Shown here in pieces: positions 44,483 to 54,161 of a stretch of 64,000 nt of DNA. Each line of letters opens with the position of its first letter. Within the stretch, counting starts at the first letter, position 1. This DNA is from Alphaproteobacteria bacterium. Its GTDB lineage: Bacteria > Pseudomonadota > Alphaproteobacteria > CACIAM-22H2. Location: NCBI GenBank assembly GCA_017308135.1, contig JAFKFM010000011.1, forward strand, positions 1 through 64,000, in the 5' to 3' direction. The notes beneath the pieces are model-generated. The model worked only from the letters and a program-made list of their open reading frames with translations. It was not told the origin of the DNA and ran no database searches. A program made the position numbers and the translations under genes.

Positions 44483-44995
44483 ATGAGGCTTCCGATGTTT
44501 GTTTCCGCCCATGCGCACCATGCTCATCATCGTCCGGAGATGTCCCGGCCGCGAGTTAACCTGAATCGGATTGCCTGGCAGGCGACGCTTCATTGCCTGA
44601 CCGGATGTGCTATCGGCGAAGTCTTGGGCCTCGTGATCGGCACCGCGCTTGGTTGGTCGGTCTGGCCCACGATCGTACTGGCGGTGTCGCTGGCCTTTCT
44701 CTCTGGCTTCGCGTTGACGGCGTTGCCGTTGCGGAGTGCCGGGATCCCCGTCAATGAGGCGCTCAAACTCGCCTTTGCGGCCGATTTCGTGTCGATCTCG
44801 CTCATGGAGTTCGTCGATAACGCGGCGATGCTCCTCATCCCAGGAGCCATGGAGGCCGGACTCGCAGAGCCCCTGTTTTGGGGCAATATGGCCGTTGCGC
44901 TGGCTCTCGCTGCAGCCGCAGCGTTCCCGGTCAACCGCTGGCTGATCGCGCGGGGCCGGGGACACGCCGTCGTCCGCGCTCGCCACATCCACTGA
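44483..44995 (+). CDS. DUF4396 membrane protein
   Basis: The DUF4396 domain is clear: [68 protein letters not shown] and [23 protein letters not shown] give four membrane segments. A His-rich stretch (AHAHHAHH) precedes it. The frame is open further upstream, but that part is occupied by the CueR-type promoter, so ATG 44483 (170 residues) or 44495 is chosen. DUF4396 genes are common beside copper ATPases; the activity is unknown. It lies 59 bp before the copper ATPase gene, which has its own promoter. Confidence 0.82.
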   Translation: MRLPMFVSAHAHHAHHRPEMSRPRVNLNRIAWQATLHCLTGCAIGEVLGLVIGTALGWSVWPTIVLAVSLAFLSGFALTALPLRSAGIPVNEALKLAFAADFVSISLMEFVDNAAMLLIPGAMEAGLAEPLFWGNMAVALALAAAAAFPVNRWLIARGRGHAVVRARHIH

Positions 44996-45000
44996 CCCGC

Positions 45001-45031
45001 TTGACCTTCCCGCTTTGGAAGGCCGCATCGA
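45001..45031 (+). promoter_or_regulatory. MerR/CueR-type promoter 2 (copper ATPase)
   Basis: TTGACC at 45001 overlaps a perfect dyad CCTTCC-CGCTTT-GGAAGG (45005-45022), the CueR-box consensus. A -10-like CATCGA sits after a 19-bp spacer. It ends 23 bp before the ATPase ATG. Confidence 0.75.
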
Positions 45032-45054
45032 CGTTCCCAACAAGGGAGACTCCG

Positions 45055-47535
45055 ATGAACGCCGCCGTTTCACTGAAGCCCGTCCAATCCGCCTTCACCC
45101 TCGATGTCCCGATCGAGGGTATGACCTGTGCGTCCTGCGTCAGCCATGTCGAAAAGGCGCTGACCGCGATGCCGGGGGTCAAGTCGGTCTCGGTCAATCT
45201 CGCAAGCGAGAAGGCCAGCCTTGCGTTTGCCGACAGCGCGACCGTCACGAACTTGCCCGGTGTCGTCGAACGCGCCGGTTATGCGATCCCGACGGTGGAA
45301 GCCGAGTACACGATCTCGGGCATGACCTGCGCATCCTGCGTCAGCCATGTCGAGAAGGCGATCAAGGCCGTTCCCGGCGTGGCGGATGTCTCGGTAAACC
45401 TCGCGATCGAACGGGCGCATGTCAGGGCCTATGCGGGCCTCGTGCCGGCCGGTGCCGTCGAGACAGCTGTCGAGAAAGCCGGCTACGAAGCGAAGCCGGT
45501 CGCGGAAACGACCCGCGACGAAGACCCCGCCGACGCCAAGGCGGGGGAAGTTGGCCGGCTACGCCGTTCGTTGATCTGGGCGGCGGCGCTGACCTTCCCG
45601 ATTTTCGCGGTCGAGATGGGCGGGCACGCGATCCCGGAAGTCCATTCCTGGGTCGAACTGACCATCGGCCACAAATACCTCAAATACGTCTTCTTCGTTC
45701 TCGCGACGCTCGTGATGTTCGGGCCCGGGCTGCGGTTCCACCGCACGGGTCTGCCGAAGCTGCTGCGCGGCGTGCCGGACATGAACTCGCTCGTGTCGGT
45801 CGGCACGCTCAGCGCCTACGGCTATTCGCTGGTGTCGACGTTCGCACCGGCCGTTTTGCCGGCGGGGACCGCGCATCTCTACTACGAGGCAGCGACGGTG
45901 ATCGTGACGCTGATCTTGCTGGGGCGCTGGCTCGAAGCGATCAGCCGGGGCCGGACCAGCCAGGCGATCAAGCGCTTGATCGGCCTGCAGGCTAAGACCG
46001 CGCGGGTCATGCGCGGCGATGCGTTCGTCAAGGTCCCGCTCGAGCAGGTCCGGCCGGGCGACCGGATCCAGGTTCGGCCCGGCGATCGTGTCCCCGTCGA
46101 TGGGACCGTCATCGAAGGCCAAAGCCATGTCGACGAGTCGATGATCAGCGGCGAACCGATTCCCGTCCTCAAGGCCGAGGGGGCTGGCGTCGTCGGCGGC
46201 ACGATCAACACGACCGGCAGCTTCGTCTACGAGGCGATCCGGGTGGGGGCGGACACGCTGCTCGCCCAGATCATCCGGATGGTCGAAAGCGCGCAAGGCG
46301 CCAAGCTGCCGATCCAGGCGCTCGTCGACAAGGTCACCGCGTGGTTCGTGCCGGCCGTGTTCGCCGCAGCGGCGTTGACCTTCGCGGTCTGGTGGATCTG
46401 GGGCCCCGAGCCGGCGTTGACCTTCGGTCTCGTCAATGCGGTCGCCGTGCTCATCATCGCCTGCCCTTGCGCGATGGGGCTCGCGACCCCGACCTCGATC
46501 ATGGTCGGCACGGGGCGGGCGGCCGAACTGGGCGTGCTGTTCCGGCGCGGCGACGCGCTACAGGGCTTGCGCGATGTCAAAACCGTCGCGTTCGACAAGA
46601 CCGGGACGTTGACCAAGGGCAAGCCGGAGCTGACCGACCTGGTCCTCGCACCCGGCTTCGGGCGGCGGGACGTCCTATCGCTCGTCGCTGCCGTCGAGGC
46701 GCAGTCCGAGCACCCGGTTGCGGCGGCGATCGTCGCCGCGACGAAGGCGGAAGGCATCGTTCCGGAAGCCGCCGTCGGCTTCGCGGCCGTACCCGGTTAC
46801 GGAATTGGCGGGCAGGTCGGCGGCAAGCGAGTCGAGGTCGGCGCCGACCGTCACATGGCGAAGCTCGGGATCGATATCGCCGGCTTTGGGGCGCAAGCGA
46901 GGGCGCTTGCCGCAGAGGGCAAGACGCCGCTCTACGCGGCGATCGACGGCAAGGCAGCGGCCCTGATCGCCGTCGCCGACCCGATCCGCCCGACGACGGC
47001 GGCCGCGATCGCCGCGATGCACAAGGTTGGCCTCAAGACCGCGATGATCACTGGCGACAACCGGCTCACGGCCGACGCCGTCGCCGGGCAGCTCGGCATC
47101 GACTCGGTCATCGCCGAGGTGCTGCCGGCAGGCAAGCTCGACGAGATACGAAAGCTCCGCTCGGCCGGCGGCGCCATCGCCTTCGTCGGCGACGGCATCA
47201 ACGACGCGCCCGCACTCGCCGAAGCTGATGTCGGCATCGCGGTCGGGACGGGTACCGATGTCGCGATCGAAAGCGCCGATGTCGTGCTCGTCTCCGGCGA
47301 CCTCACGATCGTCGCGACGGCGCTGGCGATCTCGCGCGCGACGATGCGCAACATCGAGCAGAACCTGTTCTGGGCGTTCGCCTACAACGTGGCGCTGATA
47401 CCCGTCGCGGCGGGCGCCCTTTACCCGTTCACCGGCACGTTGCTGTCGCCCATGCTCGCCGCCGGCGCCATGGCGATGTCGAGCGTGTTCGTGCTTACCA
47501 ATGCGCTGCGGCTGCGGCGCTTCGCGACGGCGTAG
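45055..47535 (+). CDS. copA: Cu(I)-exporting P1B-type ATPase
   Basis: The ATG at 45055 follows AAGGGAG and gives 826 residues. There are two N-terminal heavy-metal domains, each with GMTCASC, followed by the membrane domain with C470-P-C472 (CPCAMG, where most have CPCALG), the phosphorylation site D514 in DKTGT, and the hinge [18 protein letters not shown]. It pumps Cu(I) from cytoplasm to periplasm. It carries a perfect CueR box upstream and is followed 23 bp later by cueR, so sensor and pump form an operon. The paired HMA domains differ from the YHS-type ATPase at 49728. Confidence 0.95.
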   Translation: MNAAVSLKPVQSAFTLDVPIEGMTCASCVSHVEKALTAMPGVKSVSVNLASEKASLAFADSATVTNLPGVVERAGYAIPTVEAEYTISGMTCASCVSHVEKAIKAVPGVADVSVNLAIERAHVRAYAGLVPAGAVETAVEKAGYEAKPVAETTRDEDPADAKAGEVGRLRRSLIWAAALTFPIFAVEMGGHAIPEVHSWVELTIGHKYLKYVFFVLATLVMFGPGLRFHRTGLPKLLRGVPDMNSLVSVGTLSAYGYSLVSTFAPAVLPAGTAHLYYEAATVIVTLILLGRWLEAISRGRTSQAIKRLIGLQAKTARVMRGDAFVKVPLEQVRPGDRIQVRPGDRVPVDGTVIEGQSHVDESMISGEPIPVLKAEGAGVVGGTINTTGSFVYEAIRVGADTLLAQIIRMVESAQGAKLPIQALVDKVTAWFVPAVFAAAALTFAVWWIWGPEPALTFGLVNAVAVLIIACPCAMGLATPTSIMVGTGRAAELGVLFRRGDALQGLRDVKTVAFDKTGTLTKGKPELTDLVLAPGFGRRDVLSLVAAVEAQSEHPVAAAIVAATKAEGIVPEAAVGFAAVPGYGIGGQVGGKRVEVGADRHMAKLGIDIAGFGAQARALAAEGKTPLYAAIDGKAAALIAVADPIRPTTAAAIAAMHKVGLKTAMITGDNRLTADAVAGQLGIDSVIAEVLPAGKLDEIRKLRSAGGAIAFVGDGINDAPALAEADVGIAVGTGTDVAIESADVVLVSGDLTIVATALAISRATMRNIEQNLFWAFAYNVALIPVAAGALYPFTGTLLSPMLAAGAMAMSSVFVLTNALRLRRFATA

Positions 47536-47558
47536 ACGGGAGCCAAGGGAGACAGGCG

Positions 47559-48086
47559 ATGAACATCGGCAAAGCCGCGGCGGCGGCCGGCGTATCGGCC
47601 AAGATGATCCGCTACTACGAATCGATCGACCTGATAAAGGCTCCCGTTCGGACGGAGTCCGGCTACCGGGTCTATTCGCCCGAAGACGTCCATACGCTGC
47701 GCTTCATCGGCAGGGCGCGGGACCTCGGCTTCTCGATCGAGGAGATATCGAGCCTCCTCACGCTGTGGCACGACCGCAGCCGCGCCAGCGCGGACGTGAA
47801 GCGCATCGCGACCGAAAAAATCGCCACCCTGGAAGCCAAGATCCGCGAGCTCGCGGCGATGGTGGAATCTCTCCGGCACCTCGCGGAGAATTGTCACGGC
47901 GACCATCGGCCGGACTGTCCGATCCTCTCCGATCTCGCCAACCCGAAGGCGGCCGCACAGGCCGCCGCCCGGCCCGGCAGCCTCGCGAACCTGAAAGGCG
48001 TGCGCGCGCAACGCTCGATGCGGGCCGACTGCGGCCACGTGCCGCGCTCCGGTAAAATAGGCGGCGCCGGCTGCAAAACCCGTTGA
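47559..48086 (+). CDS. cueR: CueR: Cu(I)-responsive MerR regulator
   Basis: This 175-residue MerR-family activator has the winged HTH at residues 1-40 (MNIGKAAAAAGVSAKMIRYYES) and a dimerisation helix. The copper-binding loop holds C112 and C120 (NCHGDHRPDCPIL), at exactly the E. coli CueR positions. A C-terminal extension of about 40 residues has two more Cys (RADCGH, GAGCKTR), which is unusual. It twists the elongated promoters seen at 44427, 45001 and 48083 when Cu(I) or Ag(I) is bound. It lies directly downstream of the pump gene. Confidence 0.93.
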   Translation: MNIGKAAAAAGVSAKMIRYYESIDLIKAPVRTESGYRVYSPEDVHTLRFIGRARDLGFSIEEISSLLTLWHDRSRASADVKRIATEKIATLEAKIRELAAMVESLRHLAENCHGDHRPDCPILSDLANPKAAAQAAARPGSLANLKGVRAQRSMRADCGHVPRSGKIGGAGCKTR

Positions 48087-48113
48087 CCTTCCAGCATTGG
48101 TAACTTGCAACAT
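48083..48113 (+). promoter_or_regulatory. MerR/CueR-type promoter 3 (copper chaperone)
   Basis: TTGACC (48083-48088) and the left half-site CCTTCC are followed after six bases by a weaker right half (GGTAAC). A -10-like CAACAT (48108-48113) sits at 19-bp spacing. It starts inside the end of cueR and precedes the HMA chaperone gene. Confidence 0.6.
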
Positions 48114-48169
48114 GTTCACCTTGCTCAAATACTCGTGAGCGAGGCCTATACCTCTCAAGGAGAAATCTT

Positions 48170-48370
48170 GTGGCTACGGTGCTGAAGGTCGAAAAGATGC
48201 ACTGTCGGCGCTGCGCCAAGCGCGTGACCAGCGCGATCATGGGGGTGGCGCCGCAATCGAAGATCGACATCGACATCGAGGGACGGCGCGTTACGATCGA
48301 CGGTGTTGGGAATCTCTCGGATGTCACCAAGGCGCTTGCGGACGCAGGCTACCCAGCCCAGAACGCCTGA
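48170..48370 (+). CDS. copZ: CopZ-like copper chaperone (HMA domain)
   Basis: This 66-residue single heavy-metal-associated domain uses GTG 48170, preceded by AAGGAG. The copper site is M10-H-C12-R-R-C15, a variant of MxCxxC, followed by the usual beta-alpha-beta pattern (KIDIDIEGRRVTID, VTKALADAGYPA). It would carry Cu(I) in the cytoplasm to the ATPases and to CueR. It has its own CueR-type promoter. Confidence 0.87.
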   Translation: MATVLKVEKMHCRRCAKRVTSAIMGVAPQSKIDIDIEGRRVTIDGVGNLSDVTKALADAGYPAQNA

Positions 48371-48726
48371 GCAGTAGTTCGGAAAGCAAATGCTGCCCGC
48401 CAAACGTTAGGCGCATGCAGTTTCGCTCAACAGTGTAAGGCATATCAAGAAGACATGCGAATATTGTGTTACGCGGGATAATCGCTCCAAGCGGAATCGG
48501 CCTCAGTATTTCGATACGAAGCAACTTGATGGATGTTATCTAAGGTTGTAGAAAAACTATATTGGTTCCCATCTCATTTTTTGTTCACTGCAAAGATTTA
48601 TGGTAACTGCGGCATTTTGGCGCCCTGACTGAAATACACAGTTACGAAACGGATAGGGTTCGGCAACGTCTTGTCTCCATCTTTGAGGATGAAAATGAGC
48701 GCGATGTTTTTCGAGGGGTATTCATC
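48371..48726. other. Intergenic stretch upstream of the DUF305 gene
   Basis: About 350 bp, AT-rich near 48530-48600, with no recognised gene. It probably holds the promoter of the next operon; no CueR-type box is visible, so that operon may be under different control. Confidence 0.4.
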
Positions 48727-49233
48727 ATGCAAACGTTAAAACTTCTGCGCGGTGTCGTGATTGCGGTCGCGGTGGTTGTCGGTGCTAGTTCGGCGTTTGC
48801 GCAGAACCTTCGCAATGAACACCAGGATCACGTCCGGAATCTGTCGCTGGCGGCGTCGGCACCGGGCACGCAGCAGCGCGACGTTGGCAAGATGGACGGC
48901 ATGATGCGCGAGATGATGCCGATGACTCACGATATGATGGGCGAGAACATGGGCGGGCGGGTTGATCGCGCCGCGCCGGCACCATCGACGCGCGCCTTCA
49001 TGGAGGTCAAAAAGCGCATGTACCGCGACATGACGACAGCCTTCTCGGGCGACGCTGACGTGGATTTAGTGCGTGGCATGATCTCCTATCACCACAGCGC
49101 CATCGATATGGCTCGCGTGGTCCTCGCGCACGGCAAGAACGAGACGGCGCGCAAATGGGCCGGCGACATCGTCCGCGAACAAGAGCGTGAAATCGCGGAG
49201 ATGCGCGAATGGCTGCGGCTCAACGCGCGATGA
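48727..49233 (+). CDS. DUF305 periplasmic copper-binding protein
   Basis: This 168-residue protein has a signal peptide (MQTLKLLRGVVIAVAVVVGASSAFA), a Met-rich stretch (GKMDGMMREMMPMTHDMMGENMGG) and a DUF305 domain (GMISYHHSAIDMARVVLAHGK, EQEREIAEMREWL). DUF305 proteins (CopM-like) are ferritin-like helical bundles that bind copper in the periplasm. It is the first gene of a four-gene coupled set: its stop overlaps the DUF411 gene, and ATPase and DUF2933 genes follow. Confidence 0.88.
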   Translation: MQTLKLLRGVVIAVAVVVGASSAFAQNLRNEHQDHVRNLSLAASAPGTQQRDVGKMDGMMREMMPMTHDMMGENMGGRVDRAAPAPSTRAFMEVKKRMYRDMTTAFSGDADVDLVRGMISYHHSAIDMARVVLAHGKNETARKWAGDIVREQEREIAEMREWLRLNAR

Positions 49234-49703
49234 CCGCCGGTACGCCGACGCGTCGCGCTGTTCTCGGGCTGGCGCTCTGCGCCGTCGCCGCGCCCGCTTT
49301 TGCGGCCGCGCCTCGTATGGAGGTGTGGCGGGAAGGTAGCTGCGGGTGCTGCGGCGCCTGGGTCGAGCACATCCGCAATGAAGGCTTTGCCGTGACCGAC
49401 CGCGTCGTGCCGTCGGTGTCGCCCTTCCGCCGGATGCTCGGCGCGCCGCTCGATTTGCTATCCTGCCACGCGGCGCGCGTCGAGGGGCTGGCGATCGAAG
49501 GTCATGTGCCGGCGTACGCCATCCGGCGGATGCTCGCCGAGCGCGCGCCAGATGTGGCGGGGCTTGCCGTGCCGGCGATGCCGATCGGCACGCCCGGGAT
49601 GGAAATCGAAGGGCGCGAGCCCGAAATCTACTATGTGGTGGTCTGGCGGCGGGATGGAAGCTACTCCCCGTGGCTGAGGATGCGCGGCGCCGTGCCAGTT
49701 TAG
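49230..49703 (+). CDS. DUF411 secreted metal-binding protein
   Basis: The ATG at 49230 overlaps the DUF305 stop (ATGA) and gives 157 residues with a Tat-type signal (TPTRRAVLGLALCAVAAPAFA). The DUF411 domain has CGCCGAWVEHIRNEGFAV, a conserved SCHAARVEG and GHVPAYAIRRMLAERP-like helix. The Cys-rich start and the context suggest periplasmic copper binding. The gap to the ATPase gene is 24 bp with a purine-rich ribosome-binding site. Confidence 0.88.
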   Translation: MTAGTPTRRAVLGLALCAVAAPAFAAAPRMEVWREGSCGCCGAWVEHIRNEGFAVTDRVVPSVSPFRRMLGAPLDLLSCHAARVEGLAIEGHVPAYAIRRMLAERAPDVAGLAVPAMPIGTPGMEIEGREPEIYYVVVWRRDGSYSPWLRMRGAVPV

Positions 49704-49727
49704 GCGGCGCGGGGGGAAGGAGCACGG

Positions 49728-52067
49728 ATGCAGACGCACGACCATCAGGCGCACGAAGGCCATACCGCGCCCGCGACTGGCGCAAAGGATCCCGTTTGCG
49801 GCATGCGGGTGGACCCGGCGACCGCCAAGCATCGTTCGGAGACGCCGACGGGGCCGCGGTTTTTCTGCTCGACCGCTTGCAAGACCAAATTCGACGCCGA
49901 TCCGAAACGCTACGCGGCGGGTGGGCCGCCTCCGCCCGCCACGCCTTCGACCGACGCCACGGTCTACACCTGCCCGATGCATCCCCAGGTGCGTCGCGAC
50001 GCGCCCGGATCGTGTCCGATCTGCGGCATGGCGCTTGAGCCCTTGGTTCCCGAGGGTGGCGATACGCCGAGCCCGGAGCTCACGGACTTTACGCGCCGGT
50101 TCTGGGTCGGAACGGCGTTGACGATCCCCGTCGTCGCGCTCGAAATGGGCGGCCATTTCGCCGCCCTGCACCAAGCCCTGGGGCAGCAGAACGGCAACTA
50201 TCTGCAAGGGATTCTCGGCACGCCGGTCGTCTTATGGACCGGATGGCCGCTGTTGAGGCGCGGCTGGGACTCGGTGGTCAATCGCAGCCTGAACATGTTC
50301 ACCCTGATCGCGATGGGGATCGGGATCGCGCTTCTCTACAGCCTCGTGGCGGCGCTGGCGCCGGAAGTCTTTCCGGACGCGTTGCGGAGCGCCGAAGGCG
50401 CTGTCGCCGTTTATTTCGAAGCGGCCGCCATCATCACGGTGTTGGTTCTGCTCGGTCAGGTCCTCGAACTGCGGGCGCGAGAGACGACGAGCGGGGCTAT
50501 CCGCGCGTTGCTCGATCTTGCGCCCAAGACGGCGCGGAAGATCGCGCCGGACGGGACCGAGAGCGAGATGCGGATCGAGGAGATCGGTGTCGGCGACAGG
50601 TTCCGCGTGCGTCCCGGCGAGAAAATTCCGGTCGACGGCACGGTTCTCGACGGCCGCAGCTCGGTCGACGAATCGATGGTCACCGGTGAATCCATGCCCG
50701 TTACCAAGGAGCCCGGCGCCGCCGTGATCGGCGGCACGGTCAACCGGAGTGGCGCGCTGATCGTCGAAGCGCGGAAAGTGGGGCGGGACACGATGCTCGC
50801 CCGGATCGTCCATCTGGTCGCGCAGGCGCAGCGCAGCCGCGCGCCGATCCAGCGGCTGGTCGACCAGGTGTCGGCGTGGTTCGTACCGGCGGTAATCGGC
50901 GTGGCGATCCTCGCCTTCGTGGCTTGGTATGTCTACGGACCCGAGCCGCGCTTCGCACTGGCGCTCGTCGCCGCCGTGGCTGTGCTGATCATCGCCTGCC
51001 CTTGCGCGCTGGGGCTGGCCACGCCGATGTCGATCATGGTCGGGGTCGGGCGGGGGGCCGAAAGCGGCGTCTTGATCAAGAACGCCGAGGCGCTCGAGCG
51101 CATGGAGCGCGTCGACACGCTGGTGATTGACAAGACCGGCACGCTGACCGAAGGCATACCTGCCGTGACCGGGATCGTGGTGACGCCCGGCATATCGGAA
51201 GCCGAAGCGTTGCGGCTGGCGGCGAGCGTCGAACGGGCGAGCGAGCATCCCTTGGCTGCGGCGATCGTCCTGGCGGCGGAAGCGCGGAAGCTCGCGCTGG
51301 CGCCGGTCGAGGGATTCGACTCGCCTACGGGCAAGGGCGCGGTGGGGCGGGTCGAAGGCCGTGCGGTCGTCCTAGGCAATGCGAAATTCTTCGCGGAACG
51401 TGGCGTGGGCGTCGATGCGCTGGCCGACGAAGCTGAATCGCTCCGGCGCGATGGCGCCACCGCGATCTTCCTTGGGGTCGACGGGCGCGTCTGGGCCATC
51501 TTTGCGATCGCCGACCCGGTGAAAGCGACCACGCCTGAAGCGCTCGCGGGCTTGCGGCGCGACGGCATTCGGATTGTGATGCTTACCGGCGACAACCGCA
51601 CGACCGCATTGGCGGTCGCCGCGCGGCTAGGTATCGAAGAGGTCGAGGCGGAGGTGTTGCCCGAGCAGAAAAGCGTCATCGTCGAACGGCTCAGAGCGGC
51701 GGGCCGAGTCGTCGCGATGGCGGGCGACGGGGTGAACGACGCGCCCGCGCTGGCGTCGGCCGAAGTCGGGATCGCGATGGGCACGGGCACCGACGTGGCG
51801 ATGGAGAGCGCGGGCGTGACCTTGCTCAAGGGCGATCTCGTCGGCATCGTCCGGGCGCGGCGTCTGTCGCAAGCGACCATGCGGAACATCCGCCAGAATC
51901 TGTTTTTCGCATTCGCCTATAACGTAGCCGGCATCCCGATCGCGGCGGGCATCCTTTATCCGTGGTTCGGCATCCTGCTTTCGCCCATCATCGCCGCGGC
52001 GGCCATGGCGTTGTCTTCGGTCAGCGTCATCGCCAATGCGTCCCGTCTACGGAGATTCCAGCCATGA
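49728..52067 (+). CDS. YHS-domain Cu(+)-transporting P1B-type ATPase
   Basis: This 779-residue protein starts with a His-rich tail ([10 protein letters not shown]), then a YHS-like domain ([25 protein letters not shown]) and a metal-binding domain of the [18 protein letters not shown] type instead of HMA domains. The pump core has CPC at 424-426 (CPCALG), phosphorylation Asp D468 (DKTGT) and [20 protein letters not shown]. It is the second copper ATPase type in the window. The periplasmic DUF305/DUF411 partners suggest delivery of copper to the periplasm or to cuproproteins rather than simple detoxification. Its stop overlaps the DUF2933 gene. Confidence 0.93.
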   Translation: MQTHDHQAHEGHTAPATGAKDPVCGMRVDPATAKHRSETPTGPRFFCSTACKTKFDADPKRYAAGGPPPPATPSTDATVYTCPMHPQVRRDAPGSCPICGMALEPLVPEGGDTPSPELTDFTRRFWVGTALTIPVVALEMGGHFAALHQALGQQNGNYLQGILGTPVVLWTGWPLLRRGWDSVVNRSLNMFTLIAMGIGIALLYSLVAALAPEVFPDALRSAEGAVAVYFEAAAIITVLVLLGQVLELRARETTSGAIRALLDLAPKTARKIAPDGTESEMRIEEIGVGDRFRVRPGEKIPVDGTVLDGRSSVDESMVTGESMPVTKEPGAAVIGGTVNRSGALIVEARKVGRDTMLARIVHLVAQAQRSRAPIQRLVDQVSAWFVPAVIGVAILAFVAWYVYGPEPRFALALVAAVAVLIIACPCALGLATPMSIMVGVGRGAESGVLIKNAEALERMERVDTLVIDKTGTLTEGIPAVTGIVVTPGISEAEALRLAASVERASEHPLAAAIVLAAEARKLALAPVEGFDSPTGKGAVGRVEGRAVVLGNAKFFAERGVGVDALADEAESLRRDGATAIFLGVDGRVWAIFAIADPVKATTPEALAGLRRDGIRIVMLTGDNRTTALAVAARLGIEEVEAEVLPEQKSVIVERLRAAGRVVAMAGDGVNDAPALASAEVGIAMGTGTDVAMESAGVTLLKGDLVGIVRARRLSQATMRNIRQNLFFAFAYNVAGIPIAAGILYPWFGILLSPIIAAAAMALSSVSVIANASRLRRFQP

Positions 52068-52297
52068 ATGGCATATCCATGCGCGCGCTTACGTTGGCGG
52101 CGCTGTCGCTCGCCACGATCGTTGCTTTCCTGCTGCTGAAGGAGCATTGGGGGCATGCGCTCGGATTCTTGCCCTACGCCATTTTGCTGGCGTGCCCTTT
52201 GATGCATCTCTTTCACGGCCACGGCGGGTCCGGCGGCGACCGGAAGTCCGATCACGCAGGACATGATGGAACGCAAATGAAGCGGGACGGCACGTAA
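52064..52297 (+). CDS. DUF2933 small membrane protein
   Basis: This 77-residue protein starts in an ATGA overlap with the ATPase gene. It has two hydrophobic segments ([37 protein letters not shown]) and a His/Gly-rich tail ([19 protein letters not shown]). This fits DUF2933, whose members accompany copper and silver ATPases. Metal binding by the [10 protein letters not shown] part is plausible. It ends 4 bp before the convergent pdxJ gene. Confidence 0.83.
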   Translation: MNGISMRALTLAALSLATIVAFLLLKEHWGHALGFLPYAILLACPLMHLFHGHGGSGGDRKSDHAGHDGTQMKRDGT

Positions 52298-52301
52298 ACG
52301 G

Positions 52302-53030
52302 CTATTTCAAGCTAGCCGCCATCGCTTCGCGCATCCGCCGGATCGCCGTCTGCAAGCCCTCGAAAATCGCTTCGCCGACGAGAAAGTGGCCGATATTGAG
52401 TTCTTTGACGCCCGGTAAGGCGGCGATCGGGCCGACATTTTCGTAGGTTAGCCCATGGCCGGCATGGCATTCGAGGCTAACTCGTTCGGCGGCGAGCGCG
52501 GCCGCGTGAAGCTTGACGAGTTCGGCGTCCCGCTTGGCACCCTCGGTGTGCGCGTAGGTTCCTGTGTGAAGCTCGACGACGTGCGCGCCTACGGCGGCAG
52601 CGGCCGCCACTTGCGCCGGGTCCGGATCGACGAATAGCGAGACGCGAATCCCGACCGCCGAAAGCTTAGCGACGAAGGGCGCCAAACGCGATTCATGTCC
52701 GGCCACCGCGAGGCCGCCTTCCGTCGTCACTTCCGTCCGCTTCTCGGGTACAAGGCAACAGGCATGGGGACGGACGGACAGTGCAATACCCAGCATCTCC
52801 TCTGTGACGGCCATTTCGAGATTCAACGGAAGGCTTAGCTCCGTAAGCAAACGACGCACGTCGTCGTCACGGATGTGGCGCCGATCCTCGCGTAGATGAG
52901 CAGTGATGCCGTCCGCACCCGCCGCCGCTACCAAATGCGCCGCCGCCACGGGATCGGGATGCCGCCCGCCGCGCGCGTTCCGGACGGTGGCGACATGGTC
53001 GATGTTAACCCCGAGTCGCAATATGCTCAC
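52302..53030 (-). CDS. pdxJ: PdxJ: pyridoxine 5'-phosphate synthase
   Basis: This 242-residue TIM barrel has all family motifs: [60 protein letters not shown] and [14 protein letters not shown]. It condenses 1-deoxyxylulose-5-phosphate with the PdxA product to make pyridoxine phosphate. It lies 3 bp after pdxA on the same strand, so the two form a B6 operon. Its place between two copper-resistance blocks of an island is unexpected, since both genes are normally chromosomal housekeeping genes. Confidence 0.95.
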   Translation of the reverse strand: MSILRLGVNIDHVATVRNARGGRHPDPVAAAHLVAAAGADGITAHLREDRRHIRDDDVRRLLTELSLPLNLEMAVTEEMLGIALSVRPHACCLVPEKRTEVTTEGGLAVAGHESRLAPFVAKLSAVGIRVSLFVDPDPAQVAAAAAVGAHVVELHTGTYAHTEGAKRDAELVKLHAAALAAERVSLECHAGHGLTYENVGPIAALPGVKELNIGHFLVGEAIFEGLQTAIRRMREAMAASLK

Positions 53031-53033
53031 CGG

Positions 53034-54044
53034 TTACTCCCTTTCTGATGCGTGCGCGAGCTGGCTTGCCAGCCGCAGGGCCGCAATTAGACTGCTGCAA
53101 TCGGCGATGCCACGGCCCGCTATATCGAGCGCAGTTCCGTGATCGGGCGAGGTCCGTATGAACGGCAATCCCAACGTGACATTAACCCCGCCATCGACAT
53201 CGAGGGTCTTGACGGGAATGAGCGCTTGATCATGGTACATGCATATCGCCGCGTCGTAGCGCATTCGCGCCCGAGCGGTGAACATTGTATCCGGCGGCAG
53301 AGGTCCTTCTACGGCGATCCCGGAGCTTCGTAAAAGTTCTACAGCGGGGCGAATGATCTTTTCTTCCTCGTCGCCCATAGTGCCGCCCTCGCCAGCATGA
53401 GGATTCAAGCCGGCGACCGCGAGGCGAGGGTGCTGCAGGCCGAACCGCGTTCTTAACTCTGCAGCGACCAGAATTCCGATCTCGACGATTTTTTCGGTTC
53501 GCAAGGCTGCGATGGCACTGGTCAAGGATCGGTGGATGGTGACCGGGATAGTTCGGACTTCAGGACACGCCAGCATCATCGCCACGCGAGGAACGCCGGC
53601 AAGTGTGGCGAGATACTCGGTATGACCGGGATGAACGAACCCGGCGCGGTAGAGAGTCTTCTTTTGGATCGGGTTCGTGACGACCGCGGATGTCAATCCC
53701 GCACGCGTTGCCGTTACGGCGGTATCGATTGATGCGATGGTCGCAGACGCATTTCGGATATCGGGAAATCCCGCTTGTGAGATCACCGGAAGCGCGATGG
53801 GCGAAACAGGGAGTGCGTCCTTGAACACATCTGCTGCGTCCGAAATCGACGAAATCTCCCGTATCGGTATATCGAGATCTAATCTAGCTGCTAGCGTTGA
53901 TAAGCGAGACGGCGCGTCGAACGCGACGAAGACGGGACCAGTTTCTCGCAGTGCCAGCCAAGCCTTCAACGAGACTTCCCCGCCGATTCCGGCAGGCTCG
54001 CCCATCGTTAGTGCGATCGGCTTGGTTGATGGTTCGAAGCTCAC
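53034..54044 (-). CDS. pdxA: PdxA: 4-hydroxythreonine-4-phosphate dehydrogenase
   Basis: This 336-residue protein is of normal length. The metal ligands lie in HPGHTEYLA, GLNPHAGEGG and MYHDQALIPVKTL. Other family motifs are TMGEPAGIGGE, NPIQKKTL and FIRTSPDHGTALDIAG. It oxidises 4-phosphohydroxy-L-threonine with NAD(P)+ and gives the amino-ketone used by PdxJ. It appears intact. It is separated from the sensor-kinase gene on the same strand by 117 bp. Confidence 0.95.
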   Translation of the reverse strand: MSFEPSTKPIALTMGEPAGIGGEVSLKAWLALRETGPVFVAFDAPSRLSTLAARLDLDIPIREISSISDAADVFKDALPVSPIALPVISQAGFPDIRNASATIASIDTAVTATRAGLTSAVVTNPIQKKTLYRAGFVHPGHTEYLATLAGVPRVAMMLACPEVRTIPVTIHRSLTSAIAALRTEKIVEIGILVAAELRTRFGLQHPRLAVAGLNPHAGEGGTMGDEEEKIIRPAVELLRSSGIAVEGPLPPDTMFTARARMRYDAAICMYHDQALIPVKTLDVDGGVNVTLGLPFIRTSPDHGTALDIAGRGIADCSSLIAALRLASQLAHASERE

Positions 54045-54161
54045 GGCGGCACACTACACCCGATATTACGACGGCTCGCACGCCGAATCGCTCAGCATCA
54101 AAAAATACTGAACGGTTCCGTCGAACATCGTGTTTCGCGCCGGTAACGATTTGTTTCATGT

